Origin: Sporosarcina sp. FSL W8-0480
Lineage (GTDB): Bacteria > Bacillota > Bacilli > Bacillales_A > Planococcaceae
Direction of reading: 5' to 3'
Assembly (NCBI RefSeq): GCF_037963765.1
Contig: NZ_CP150166.1
Location: 2,735,501-2,799,500, forward strand
DNA length: 64,000 nt
Part shown: piece by piece, positions 9,687 to 17,864 of the stretch
Position numbering within the stretch: the stretch's first letter is position 1
Layout of the letters: each line of letters opens with the position of its first letter
The notes under the pieces: model-generated
Told to the model about the DNA's origin: nothing
What the model saw: the letters and a program-made list of their open reading frames with translations, nothing else
Database searches by the model: none
Position numbers and translations under genes: made by a program

Positions 9687-9747
9687 CCCAGCTTCCCCTT
9701 TTAATTGCAAAGTCTATTTCTTTATTTACTTATGAAAATACCATTGA

Positions 9748-9868
9748 TTTCCGTTCCAGGCGGACGCTTTCCGCGGGCATGGCTTCAGCCGCTTCCCTCG
9801 CTTCGCTCAGTCCAGGGTCTTCAGCTCATGCTATTCCCGCAGGAGTCGCCGCCTTCCACTTCAATCAA
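9748..9868 (-). repeat. dispersed GC-rich element, copy A (about 120 bp)
   Basis: Read on the minus strand it matches copy B (21378-21506) closely: GGCGGCGACTCCTGCGGGAA, AGCATGAGCTGAAGACCCTG, GACTGAGCGAAGCGAGGGAAGCGGCTGAAGCC, CCCGCGGAAAGCGTCCGCC. The outer parts are imperfectly complementary, so it can fold into a long hairpin. No open frame. It lies between two genes of the ABC operon, inside the presumed transcript. Elements with this sequence are widespread in intergenic regions of Bacillales; function unknown. Confidence 0.9.
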
Positions 9869-9912
9869 GAGAATTCCAATTATAAAAACAAAATTTTAAA
9901 AAACAGGTGATT

Positions 9913-10809
9913 TTAAACATTTTTCGAATAGAACTTATCGTAGTATTCGACTGTCCCCAATGGTCCGACTGTGATTTCTTTTTCGTTAAAGTCAAGCATC
10001 CGTTCGATCCACTTCGTCTGTTCCGCATTACTCATCCCCTTTAATGGAATGCATAATAAGCGGTTCGCGATATAGATATGATCTTTCGGCAATGGTGCTT
10101 TTGCGTCTAACATTTCAAGCTGTTCCGGGTTCACTTCAATTTTTAAATAGACATCATTTTCACCAGTAAATCTATGTTCATGCACGAACTTTCCGTCTTT
10201 CAAAAATAGGACTCTATCCGCGTATAAGTCCAAGTTTGATAGTAAATGAGATGCGACAAAGATGAGCTTATCCTTCTTCATTTCCATTAAGCATTCGGAT
10301 AATAAAGCGACATTGTCCACATCAAGTCCATTCATCACTTCATCCAAGAGGATGACAGGAGTGTCAGCTGCCATCATCATTGCAAAGCAAAGGCGTTGCC
10401 TCATCCCTAATGAATAGGTGCGGACTTTCCTTTTTACATAGTTGCCCATTTGAAGTCGCTCAATGACATCCGGTACATGCTTTGTAGATCCCTTCCACAT
10501 ATTCGCGTAGAGTTTCAGGTGATCCACCCCTGACAACTCCCCGAATAGGTCTTTTTGCTCAGGGAATGTGCATAACTTTTTATGGATCAGTAACTCTTCT
10601 TTTTCATTGCGGTAGGCGTATTTTCCATCGAATAATACATGTCCTGAATCAGGTTTCACAAAATTCGCCATCACATTGAACATTGTAGATTTCCCAGTTC
10701 CGTTTGGAGCAGCCACGCCAATAATTTCCCCAATATTAGCCGTTAGCTCCAACTTATCTAAAACAGCTTTATCGTTATAGGTAATTGATACATTCGATAA
10801 CTTAAGCAT
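9913..10809 (-). CDS. ABC transporter ATP-binding protein
   Basis: 298-residue nucleotide-binding subunit. Walker A APNGTGKST at about 34-42, Q-loop region with TFPEQKDLFGELSG, signature YSLGMRQRL at about 132-140, Walker B VILLDEVMNG with an unusual -DEVMNGLD instead of DEPTNGLD, and the switch His in VASHLL. The C-terminal ~90 residues after the NBD are outside the standard domain. It is the first gene of the operon with the two permeases at 8478 and 6637, so the three should form one exporter. GGGTGG precedes the ATG at 10809. The aspartate-glutamate pair of Walker B is intact, so ATP hydrolysis is expected. No GntR-type regulator gene is adjacent, unlike the Ytr-type systems. Confidence 0.9.
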   Translation of the reverse strand: MLKLSNVSITYNDKAVLDKLELTANIGEIIGVAAPNGTGKSTMFNVMANFVKPDSGHVLFDGKYAYRNEKEELLIHKKLCTFPEQKDLFGELSGVDHLKLYANMWKGSTKHVPDVIERLQMGNYVKRKVRTYSLGMRQRLCFAMMMAADTPVILLDEVMNGLDVDNVALLSECLMEMKKDKLIFVASHLLSNLDLYADRVLFLKDGKFVHEHRFTGENDVYLKIEVNPEQLEMLDAKAPLPKDHIYIANRLLCIPLKGMSNAEQTKWIERMLDFNEKEITVGPLGTVEYYDKFYSKNV

Positions 10810-10912
10810 CTATTCTTCCACCCTTCAGTTTGTCCGGTCGTAGTTTCCGCGCGACCTTTGAGAAAAATATTTATCCCAAACTTCCCCATTTGGTAATTTA
10901 TTGCTCCTTTAT

Positions 10913-10941
10913 ACTATAAACATAACAGTCAATTAATTCAA
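10913..10941 (-). promoter_or_regulatory. SigA-type promoter of the ABC exporter operon
   Basis: Minus strand: -35 TTGAAT (10936-10941), 17-base spacer, -10 TATAGT (10913-10918). An inverted repeat AATAGT-N4-ACTATT at 10940-10955 overlaps the upstream edge of the -35 and could be an operator. Confidence 0.6.
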
Positions 10942-11001
10942 TAGTATTAACTATTACTATTTTTCAATAGGTGGAAATTATTATACATTGCATAATTTAA
11001 T

Positions 11002-11050
11002 AAAAAGCTGCCATAGAAGAATGAACACACCTTCCATGACAGCTTTTTTC
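11002..11050 (-). terminator. terminator of the TRAP operon
   Basis: Minus strand: AAAAAAGCTGTCATGGA, loop, CTATGGCAGCTTTTT. The stem is about 10-12 bp and lies right after the permease stop at 11053. Confidence 0.85.
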
Positions 11051-11052
11051 AA

Positions 11053-13098
11053 TTACGAAGCAACTGCAACTTTCTTTTTATCGTCATCGCCTTTTGTTTT
11101 CCATTGAATTGCCCATAAGATAACGAAAAGTATTAGACCAACAATGTCAGTAATAGTTTCAGGATAAATTAATAATAAGCCAGTACCCACTGTAATTATT
11201 CGCTCAATCCAATTACATTTACGGTACCAATAACCAATCATCCCTGCACCAATTGCAATCATACCGACGATTGCAGTGAAGACGACCCATATAATTTCCA
11301 AGAAGGATGCGTCAATCATTAGCATTGCCGGATTAAATACAAACATATATGGAATGATGAATGCTGCAATCGCAAGTTTTGCGGATACGACGCCCGTTTT
11401 GATTGGGTCCCCTCCGGAAATACCTGACGCGGCAAATGCTGCAAGTGCAACCGGCGGCGTAATGTCCGCTATAATCCCGAAATAGAAAACGAATAAGTGA
11501 GCTGAAATTGCTACGACAACTGGAATAGTCGTTCCTGGTCCCATCTCTCCGCCCATAAGCAGTAGGATGATGGCAGGTGCGGCAATCGTCGACGTAATGA
11601 CATAGTTTGCAGTAGTCGGCGACCCCATTCCAAGTACCAAAGCCGCAAACATTGTAAAGATAAGTGTTAATAGAATATTTCCACCTGCAGCTGAAACGAG
11701 TCCATTTGCAAGACTTAACCCTAACCCTGTCTTAACAACAACCCCAACGATAATACCGGCACACGCAGTCGCTGCCGCAACAGCCAATGCAGTACGCGCA
11801 CCATCAACAAGTGCCATAATGATATCTTTAAATCCTAACCTTGTAGATTTATCAAAGAAACTGACGACTAAGGTAAGAACAATACCTAATAATGCCGCTT
11901 TCATCGTCGGAATTCCAAGCAATAGGAAAAGGATAATCCCTAAGATCGGCAATAATAGATAAATCTTTTTCAATGTCGCCTTCCGGTCCGGCATTTGATC
12001 CTCGGACATGCCTTGAAGACCGACACGCTTCGCCTCAAAATGCGTCATAATCCAAATCCCAGTAAAGTAAAGCAAAGCAGGAATAGCTGCCGCTTTGGCA
12101 ATTTCCCAATACGTTACGCCTCCGATGAATTCAACCATCAGGAATGCAGCGGCTCCCATGATAGGCGGCATGATTTGTCCTCCAGTTGAAGCAGCTGCCT
12201 CAACCCCACCTGCAAATTCCTTACGATATCCTAACTTTTTCATCATAGGAATTGTATATGAACCTGAACCGACAACGTTTGCAACTGAACTTCCTGAAAT
12301 CGTTCCTTGCAATGCACTCGAGAAGATTGCAACTTTTGCAGGACCCCCGGTTAAACGACCTGCAAGGACGACTGCCAGATCATTGAAGTAGTTCCCTACA
12401 CCTGTCTTAACAAGGAAAGCCCCGAATAACAAGAACACGAAAATGAATGTCGCAGAAACACTGATTGGCGTTCCTAAAATACCATCCGTCGTATAGAACA
12501 TCAGCTGCACAATACTTTTTATATCTTGACCACGATGCGCAAGGAACCCTGGAAAGTACCGTCCGAAAAATGCATATACCAAGAAAACAACTGAAATAAT
12601 AGTAATTGGTAAACCTACCGCACGACGTGCAGCCTCCAATGTTAAAAGAATCGCAACGATACCGATGAATAAATCCATATCGGAAACCCGTCCGACGCGA
12701 CCAATAAGGTCGCCGTAGAATAACGGCCAATACAATCCAACTGCAATCGCAAGCAAGGATAGAATTACGTCATAGAAAGGCACCTTGTCTTTTTTTACAC
12801 CAGGTTTCTTTATCGCTGGGAATAAAATAAAAATAAGTGACAATGCGAAACCAAGGTGAATGGAACGCTGAATATAGGCAGTGTACGGCGTTCCGATAGA
12901 TGTGTATAATTGGAAAAGCGAAAATGCAAGTAATCCAACGAACACGATTATCTTGAAAATCCCTTTAACATTCCGAGTATTTGACTCCGGATCATACTTC
13001 TGTAAAATTTCCAACTGCTGTTCTTCTGTTAACATTTCATTGCTTTCAATTTCGGAATTATGTTGTATTTCTTCTTTCTGTTTTTTATCTTTAGCCAT
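11053..13098 (-). CDS. TRAP transporter permease, fused small and large membrane subunits (TAXI type)
   Basis: 681 residues and very hydrophobic, with about 17-19 predicted membrane segments. This is the fused DctQM form usual for TAXI-TRAP systems: the N-terminal part (about 45-190) corresponds to the small subunit and the rest to the DctM-like subunit, with conserved blocks such as SGSSVANVVGSGSYTIPMMKKLGY, ASTGGQIMPPIMGAAAFLMVEF and MGSPTTANYVITSTIAAPAI. These transporters are sodium-symport secondary carriers that receive organic acids from a high-affinity extracytoplasmic receptor. The first ~30 residues are highly charged (AKDKKQKEEIQHNSEIES). The start ATGGCTAA overlaps the stop of the DUF1850 gene, indicating translational coupling. 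Confidence 0.93.
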   Translation of the reverse strand: MAKDKKQKEEIQHNSEIESNEMLTEEQQLEILQKYDPESNTRNVKGIFKIIVFVGLLAFSLFQLYTSIGTPYTAYIQRSIHLGFALSLIFILFPAIKKPGVKKDKVPFYDVILSLLAIAVGLYWPLFYGDLIGRVGRVSDMDLFIGIVAILLTLEAARRAVGLPITIISVVFLVYAFFGRYFPGFLAHRGQDIKSIVQLMFYTTDGILGTPISVSATFIFVFLLFGAFLVKTGVGNYFNDLAVVLAGRLTGGPAKVAIFSSALQGTISGSSVANVVGSGSYTIPMMKKLGYRKEFAGGVEAAASTGGQIMPPIMGAAAFLMVEFIGGVTYWEIAKAAAIPALLYFTGIWIMTHFEAKRVGLQGMSEDQMPDRKATLKKIYLLLPILGIILFLLLGIPTMKAALLGIVLTLVVSFFDKSTRLGFKDIIMALVDGARTALAVAAATACAGIIVGVVVKTGLGLSLANGLVSAAGGNILLTLIFTMFAALVLGMGSPTTANYVITSTIAAPAIILLLMGGEMGPGTTIPVVVAISAHLFVFYFGIIADITPPVALAAFAASGISGGDPIKTGVVSAKLAIAAFIIPYMFVFNPAMLMIDASFLEIIWVVFTAIVGMIAIGAGMIGYWYRKCNWIERIITVGTGLLLIYPETITDIVGLILFVILWAIQWKTKGDDDKKKVAVAS

Positions 13099-13615
13099 TT
13101 ATCTTTACTCCTTTCATCATTTGGTAAAATGATAGGTGTTGTACTCTAAAAGTGTACGATTTTCCTCTTATTAAATATTCTTTTAAATCTGTTTCAATTC
13201 CCTCATAGCGGAAAGCGAGATCCGCGTCGACATCGCCAACAAAAAGGACGAATGATTGGATAATGTTATGCTCAAATGACAGCGTATACAAACCATTTTT
13301 GACAGATAGGGTCTGGCCTTCTTCCGCATATCCCGGCAAACCAATTCCAATATCTTCATATTGCATAGATAATAACTGTATGGCATTTTGATCGGTCACC
13401 TTATAGGACTCAATTACATCAGTTAAAAAAATGGAGTGAACATACCTTATTTGAAATTCCTGCTCATTTTTCATCTTTACATAATAGATTTCTGGATGAT
13501 TGGCCCGATATTCTGTAAACGAGAACACCTTATGTATCGGCAGGAAAATAAAGGCGAGGACAACAAGGAGCGTGAATAGCAGAATGACGGGCGGAAGTAC
13601 TTTCTTCCATTTCAT
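13091..13615 (-). CDS. DUF1850 domain protein of the TRAP operon
   Basis: 174 residues with one N-terminal membrane helix (about 5-25) and an extracytoplasmic domain containing YVHSIFLTDVIESYKV, GIGLPGYAEEG and LSFEHNIIQSFVLFVGDVDADLAF, the pattern of DUF1850. Such genes commonly sit between receptor and permease of TAXI-TRAP operons; the function is not known, and an accessory role in transport is inferred only from that position. The ATG at 13615 is preferred over 13621 because GGAAAGGA is 7 bases upstream of it but only 1-2 bases from the earlier ATG. The stop overlaps the permease start by 8 bases. Confidence 0.82.
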   Translation of the reverse strand: MKWKKVLPPVILLFTLLVVLAFIFLPIHKVFSFTEYRANHPEIYYVKMKNEQEFQIRYVHSIFLTDVIESYKVTDQNAIQLLSMQYEDIGIGLPGYAEEGQTLSVKNGLYTLSFEHNIIQSFVLFVGDVDADLAFRYEGIETDLKEYLIRGKSYTFRVQHLSFYQMMKGVKING

Positions 13616-13644
13616 CCGCATTCTTCCTTTCCGTGTGGCAATTA

Positions 13645-13683
13645 AGAATGGGACGGCTGAAGCTTATCGCTTCACCGCCCCGA
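13645..13683 (-). promoter_or_regulatory. intercistronic stem-loop between TAXI receptor and DUF1850
   Basis: Minus strand GGGGCGGTGAAGC-GATAA-GCTTCAGCCGTCCC: about 12 pairs, no T run behind it. Position after the receptor stop fits a 3'-end-protecting or partially attenuating hairpin that raises receptor over membrane subunits; that role is inferred. Confidence 0.65.
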
Positions 13684-13705
13684 TCTTCAAACTGCTTGAA
13701 TTCAA

Positions 13706-14647
13706 TTATTTTTGTTCGTCGAAGTACTTTTGTGCACCTGGGTGAACTGGAATACCGACACCGTCTAATCCAGTTTCTGCTTTAATCAACGCAGCTTTCG
13801 GATGCGTCAACTTAGATGCGTTGTCATAAATCGATTTTGTGATTTTATAAGCCACGTCTTCTGGAATATCATTTTGGATTACTAACATTGCACCAACTGA
13901 TACTGTAGGTGTGTCACTATCAATACCATAAGTTCCTGCTGGGATAACTTCTTTTGCATAATATTGATATTTTGCAATCAATTCATCAGCTTTAGCATCT
14001 TCTACTGGAACGATAAATACTTTATTTGTTGCATTCAAAGCTTCAACAGCAGCTGTTGGAGTACCACCAGTGATAAATGCTGCATCGATTTGACCAGCTT
14101 GCAAGCTCTCTGTAGACTCACCGAAGTCCAAATCTTGTGCTTGGATATCATCCATTGTCAAACCATGGATTTCAAGAAGCTGTTCAGCATTCGCATACGT
14201 TCCTGAACCAGGTGCTCCCACCGATATTTTTTTACCTTTTAAGTCAGCAAATGACTTAATTCCAGACTTTTCAGTAGTAACCAATTGAACTGTTTCAGGA
14301 TATAGGAAACCGATTGCAGAAACAGTGTCAATGATTTCACCGTCAAACATCATTTCACCTTTAGACGCATAATAAGCGATATCCGTCTGTACAAATGCAA
14401 GTTCTGCTTTACCGTCTTTAAGGGCAGTCATATTTGCTGCCGATGCTTGTGAAACTTCAGCAGTTGTCTTAATACCCGTATCCTCGCTGATGTTTTCTGC
14501 CATTGCTCCCCCAAGTGCGTAATAAGTACCTTGTGTACCACCTGTCAAAATACTTAAATATTCAACGTCTTTTTTACCGCACGCTGATAGAAGTAGCAAT
14601 GATAACACTGAAAACAATGTAAGAATTCGAACTACTCTCTTATTCAT
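13706..14647 (-). CDS. TAXI family TRAP transporter solute receptor, lipoprotein
   Basis: 313 residues. Signal peptide with basic MNKRVVR, hydrophobic core and lipobox LLSAC (Cys about residue 21), so a membrane-anchored extracytoplasmic receptor. The mature part opens LSILTGGTQGTYYALGGAMAE, the diagnostic start of the TAXI family, and contains SVGAPGSGTYANAEQLLE and AAFITGGTPTAAVEAL. It delivers substrate to the permease at 11053-13098; the ligand (perhaps glutamate or another carboxylate) cannot be fixed. The ATG at 14647 has GGGGAGAG upstream; a longer frame beginning at 14716 would lack a signal peptide start and ribosome site. First gene of the operon, with a promoter around 14697-14727. 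Confidence 0.93.
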   Translation of the reverse strand: MNKRVVRILTLFSVLSLLLLSACGKKDVEYLSILTGGTQGTYYALGGAMAENISEDTGIKTTAEVSQASAANMTALKDGKAELAFVQTDIAYYASKGEMMFDGEIIDTVSAIGFLYPETVQLVTTEKSGIKSFADLKGKKISVGAPGSGTYANAEQLLEIHGLTMDDIQAQDLDFGESTESLQAGQIDAAFITGGTPTAAVEALNATNKVFIVPVEDAKADELIAKYQYYAKEVIPAGTYGIDSDTPTVSVGAMLVIQNDIPEDVAYKITKSIYDNASKLTHPKAALIKAETGLDGVGIPVHPGAQKYFDEQK

Positions 14648-14696
14648 ACTATCTCTCTCCCCTTTTGTATTATTATAGTTTTGCAACTTATCACCT

Positions 14697-14727
14697 ATTC
14701 TAACACAAATAATCAATAACTTGTCAA
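14697..14727 (-). promoter_or_regulatory. putative promoter of the TRAP operon
   Basis: Minus strand TTGACA (14722-14727) and TTAGAA/TAGAAT (14697-14703), spacing 18-19. Perfect -35, weaker -10 with slightly long spacing. Confidence 0.5.
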
Positions 14728-14751
14728 CGTTTCTTGAGAATTATCTGTAAT

Positions 14752-14767
14752 TAGCAAGCGTTTTCAT
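14752..14767. promoter_or_regulatory. possible CcpA cre site upstream of the TRAP operon
   Basis: TAGCAAGCGTTTTCAT agrees with the catabolite-responsive element consensus (WTGNAANCGNWNNCA) except for one of the fixed bases. It lies about 25 bases upstream of the TRAP -35 region and next to the pgpA-like terminator. Confidence 0.4.
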
Positions 14768-14816
14768 TCCAAATAAATAAAATAAGGAAGATGATCATTA
14801 CTCCCCTCATCTTCCC
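14768..14816 (-). terminator. terminator of the pgpA-like gene
   Basis: Stem GGAAGATGA / TCATCTTCC (9 perfect pairs), followed on the minus strand by TTATTTTATTTATTT. Confidence 0.75.
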
Positions 14817-14831
14817 ACTAAAACATTATTA

Positions 14832-15383
14832 TTATTTTTCTTTTTCTTTTTCGTCAAAATATGTTATTCCAGCTTCATCTAAATCTCTTTTTCTGTGTGC
14901 CAATCTGGATGCAGCACATGATGCGATGCTCGCTACAAGGTCATCTAAAAATGTGTGGACTCCGATCCCTTTTTTCGTATCCAAATCATTAATGATGCCA
15001 ATTTTATTTTTATCCAAATGGCCAAATGTAGTTACGGCAATGGACCCATACGTAAAAACTGCCCCTAATGCTATCGTTTCATCTACACCAAACAGCCCTT
15101 CATCCGAATCGACAATCTGTTGTAAAGGAGCTGATAATTTACCTTGTTCCGCAAGTTCATCCAATTCGATTCCAACAAGTATGGCATGCTGAAGTTCCCT
15201 TTTACGTAATACCCTTTCTACAGAGTCTATACATTCTGCAAGATCGAGTCCTTCATTATAAGGAACTTGCATTTCGTAAACAATTTTCGCCACGTCTTCC
15301 AATGTGACACCCCGACGTAACAGAGCATCCTTTGTAGCTTTAGTTACAACATCGCTATGGACTATATTTTTACCAGTGAACAT
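14832..15383 (-). CDS. pgpA: phosphatidylglycerophosphatase A-like protein (YutG type)
   Basis: 183 residues. The C-terminal half matches the PgpA family: GVDETIALGAVFTYGSIAVTTFGHLDK and the conserved GVHTFLDDLVASIASCAASR with acidic residues of the active site. Family members remove phosphate from phosphatidylglycerophosphate in cardiolipin/phosphatidylglycerol synthesis; the Bacillus YutG group has an additional N-terminal helical segment as here. The protein is less hydrophobic than the E. coli enzyme, so exact substrate is inferred. ATG at 15383 is preceded by AAGGAGGTAATAATTA. Monocistronic, with divergent yjcH upstream. Confidence 0.8.
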   Translation of the reverse strand: MFTGKNIVHSDVVTKATKDALLRRGVTLEDVAKIVYEMQVPYNEGLDLAECIDSVERVLRKRELQHAILVGIELDELAEQGKLSAPLQQIVDSDEGLFGVDETIALGAVFTYGSIAVTTFGHLDKNKIGIINDLDTKKGIGVHTFLDDLVASIASCAASRLAHRKRDLDEAGITYFDEKEKEK

Positions 15384-15560
15384 TAATTATTACCTCCTTA
15401 TTCTAATCCGTGCTTATCACGTATAATATGACCGTTGCCTACCGAATGATTATCATACAGCATTGCACCCACCTAATAAGCTTTGAAAGGATTATACCTG
15501 TAGGGTACCATATGTTACAATCTTGATACATGAACAACAACAACAAGGGAGGACCAACCG

Positions 15561-16280
15561 ATGGAATATGGAAAAATAGAAGAGGTCAGCTTTTACAGCA
15601 ATGCACTTGGTGAGGAAATGCAACTTCTCATCCATCTACCACATCAGTATTCACCATTATATAAGTATTCAGTTCTCATCGCCTCGGACGGCAAGGACTA
15701 CTTTCAATACGGTCGAATCGGCCGCGTCGTCGATGAATTAGTCCATGAGGGCGATATCGATAATATGATCGTAGTTGGCATACCATATAAGAGTGTCAAA
15801 GAACGCAGAAGAATGTATCACCCAGCTGGTGATCGCCATAAAGATTACATCCGTTTTCTTGCACATGAGCTTGTACCATATATTGATGAGAACTATCCGA
15901 CCTATCAAGTCGGAGCGGGCAGAGGGTTGATAGGAGATTCTTTAGCCGCAACGATTTCATTGATGACCGCTTTGAAATATCCAAATTGCTTTGGGAAGGT
16001 AATTCTTCACTCTCCTTACGTGGATGATTACGTTCTTGAACAAGTAGAAGCATTAAAAGATCCATCCGCTTTTTCCATCTATCACGTGATTGGCACCGAA
16101 GAGACTGAAGTAAAAACGACTATTGATGGGGTTCAAGATTTCCTAACCCCTAACAGGAAATTAAGTAATTTAATAAAAAGAAAAGGGTTTTCATATTTCT
16201 ATGAAGAATTTAAAGGGGACCATACATGGAAGCATTGGCAAAAGGACGTTCCACGGGCGATAAAAAATTCCTTTCAATAG
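15561..16280 (+). CDS. yjcH: esterase/alpha-beta hydrolase family protein YjcH
   Basis: 239 residues of the putative esterase (esterase D/Enterochelin esterase-like) family. The nucleophile elbow is GDSLAA at about residues 121-126 (GRGLIGDSLAATISL), Asp/Glu candidates follow in VIGTEETEV, and the His is in FKGDHTWKHWQ near the C terminus. The sequence and the order yjcH-yjcG-yjcF are as in B. subtilis, supporting the assignment. Substrate unknown. GGGAGG lies upstream of the ATG at 15561. It is the first gene of a three-gene run, with 93 bases before yjcG. Confidence 0.87.
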   Translation: MEYGKIEEVSFYSNALGEEMQLLIHLPHQYSPLYKYSVLIASDGKDYFQYGRIGRVVDELVHEGDIDNMIVVGIPYKSVKERRRMYHPAGDRHKDYIRFLAHELVPYIDENYPTYQVGAGRGLIGDSLAATISLMTALKYPNCFGKVILHSPYVDDYVLEQVEALKDPSAFSIYHVIGTEETEVKTTIDGVQDFLTPNRKLSNLIKRKGFSYFYEEFKGDHTWKHWQKDVPRAIKNSFQ

Positions 16281-16373
16281 GATTGATGCCAAATAAGGCA
16301 AAGTGTGGGCGATTCTGCTATAATTGACGGTATGATGTAGTGCAATAAACATTTTACAAGGAGGTCGTTTAGG

Positions 16374-16889
16374 ATGAAATACGGTGTAGTCGCATTCCCA
16401 TCAAAGAAACTCCAAGACTTAGCAAACGGTTACAGGAAGCGTTATGACCCACATTATGCACTTATTACGCCCCACATGACTATTAAGGGTGTATTCGAAG
16501 CTGATGACAAAGAAATTGAGCAAGTGGCTGTAGCGATTCGTGAGGTTGCAAATAAGCATAAACCTTTTGAACTAAATGTCTCAAAAGTAAGCACTTTTGC
16601 TCCTATTACAAATACGATTTTCTTCAAAGTAACTCCAAACGAGGAGATACTTGCACTCCATAAAGACCTGAATGAAGATTTCTTCGGTGAAAAGCCAGAA
16701 TACTCCTTCGTTCCACATATTACAATCGCTCAAAAACTCACTTCAGGTGAGCACGATGACATTATCGGTCAAATTAAGATGGTCGGAGTCAATCACACTG
16801 AAGTAATCGATCGTATACACCTTCTTTACCAACTTGAAGACGGATCTTGGACAGTTTATGAAACTTTCCGTCTTGATGAGGTACAATAA
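16374..16889 (+). CDS. yjcG: 2H phosphoesterase superfamily protein YjcG
   Basis: 171 residues with the two signature H-x-T motifs of 2H phosphoesterases, HMTIKG (about residue 34) and HITIAQ (about residue 114), placed about 80 residues apart as in RNA ligase/cyclic phosphodiesterase folds. Members act on 2',3'-cyclic phosphates or 2'-5' bonds in RNA; the true substrate of YjcG is not established. AAGGAGG lies 8 bases before the ATG. The next gene begins three bases after the stop, so the two are co-transcribed. Confidence 0.9.
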   Translation: MKYGVVAFPSKKLQDLANGYRKRYDPHYALITPHMTIKGVFEADDKEIEQVAVAIREVANKHKPFELNVSKVSTFAPITNTIFFKVTPNEEILALHKDLNEDFFGEKPEYSFVPHITIAQKLTSGEHDDIIGQIKMVGVNHTEVIDRIHLLYQLEDGSWTVYETFRLDEVQ

Positions 16890-16892
16890 AGA

Positions 16893-17327
16893 TTGGTTGT
16901 CGTTAAAATTGCCCGATCGGATCAGGAGCGAGAAGCAGCGTATGATGTTAGGAAAAAGGTTTTTGTAGAAGAGCAAGGAGTTCCCCTCAGTCTGGAAATG
17001 GACGAATTTGATAAAACATCCGACCATTTCATCGTCTATCAGGATGATACACCGATTGGGGCAGGGCGTATCAGGGAAATTGAAGACGGTATTGGCAAAG
17101 TCGAGAGGGTATGTGTTTTAAAAGATTTTCGTGGTAAGCATCTTGGGAATCTTATTATGCTTGAACTTGAAAAGCATGCAAAGTCCACAGGCATGAAGAA
17201 ACTCATTTTGAACGCACAGTCTTATGCAGTACCTTTCTATGAAAAACTTGGATATACGGTAACTTCTCCGGAATTCATGGATGCCGATATTCCCCATCGG
17301 GCTATGGAAAAGGATATTAGTATTTAA
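16893..17327 (+). CDS. yjcF: GNAT acetyltransferase YjcF
   Basis: 144 residues of the GNAT superfamily, related to the ElaA/YjcF group. The acetyl-CoA-binding segment is RVCVLKDFRGKHLGNLIMLELEKHA at about 75-99 and is followed by LILNAQSYAVPFYEKLGY. The opening VRKKVFVEEQGVPLSLEMDEFD is characteristic of this subgroup. The start is TTG at 16893, three bases after yjcG, with GATGAGG inside the end of yjcG as ribosome site. Acceptor substrate unknown. Ends at a strong terminator. Confidence 0.88.
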   Translation: MVVVKIARSDQEREAAYDVRKKVFVEEQGVPLSLEMDEFDKTSDHFIVYQDDTPIGAGRIREIEDGIGKVERVCVLKDFRGKHLGNLIMLELEKHAKSTGMKKLILNAQSYAVPFYEKLGYTVTSPEFMDADIPHRAMEKDISI

Positions 17328-17363
17328 AAACCGCTTCAGTCTATTGTGACTGAAGCGGTTTTT
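17326..17363. terminator. bidirectional terminator after yjcF
   Basis: AAAAACCGCTTCAGTC-TATTG-TGACTGAAGCGGTTTTT: a 16-bp nearly perfect stem with A and T runs on both sides, serving yjcF and possibly the convergent gene at 17450. Confidence 0.92.
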
Positions 17364-17449
17364 CGTATGGAAATTCAGCCGACGGCAATATCGGTCACTT
17401 TCGATAAGTTATCATCGTTTCATTACTTTAGACCTAATGAAATCTTGCT

Positions 17450-17755
17450 TTATACGTACCGATTCACCACAAGGCCTTTTCCAACGAGATCAGCGATTTC
17501 AGGTGATAGATTGATTGGATTCGGGGGAATGAAGCCGCGCATATTTTGGGAATTTGGGACAGTCTCCACCACCCTCTCCTTCTTCGACAATCTTTCATTC
17601 TCTTGTTCAAGAGAGTTTTGGAATTTGTTCATTAATTCGGTATCTAACTTCACTTTTTGTACTCGATTGATATATGCAAAGTTTTTATAGTCAGCGTTCA
17701 TCCGATTTGCATACATTTCCGATTGAATCGGCTGGATTGGAAGTTGATAGCCCAT
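17450..17755 (-). CDS. conserved hypothetical protein, likely sporulation-linked by location
   Basis: 101 residues, no family recognised with confidence. The sequence opens MGYQLPIQPIQSEMYANRMN, is rich in Asn and polar residues, has a charged middle (VQKVKLDTELMNKFQNSLEQENERLSKKER) likely helical, and ends PPNPINLSPEIADLVGKGLVVNRYV. No signal peptide, membrane segment or cysteines. The ATG at 17755 has GGGGTGAGG directly upstream; the longer frame from 17809 lacks such a site. It follows spoVIF in the same direction but behind its terminator. A coat-associated or forespore role would be guesswork. Confidence 0.7.
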   Translation of the reverse strand: MGYQLPIQPIQSEMYANRMNADYKNFAYINRVQKVKLDTELMNKFQNSLEQENERLSKKERVVETVPNSQNMRGFIPPNPINLSPEIADLVGKGLVVNRYV

Positions 17756-17825
17756 ATCCTCACCCCTTTTATATGTCCATCCCCGTTTATGGATTATATG
17801 AAACACCAAGTAGATTATGTATATG

Positions 17826-17851
17826 AAAAAGGGTGGCTTTAAGCCACCCTC
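17826..17851 (-). terminator. terminator of spoVIF
   Basis: Minus strand GGGTGGCTT-AA-AGCCACCC followed by TTTTT. Confidence 0.88.
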
Positions 17852-17864
17852 TCACTCATTCATT

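Noticed and set aside
9705..9899. Plus-strand 64-residue frame over the dispersed element
   Set aside because: The frame arises from the GC-rich repeat and is not conserved between copies.
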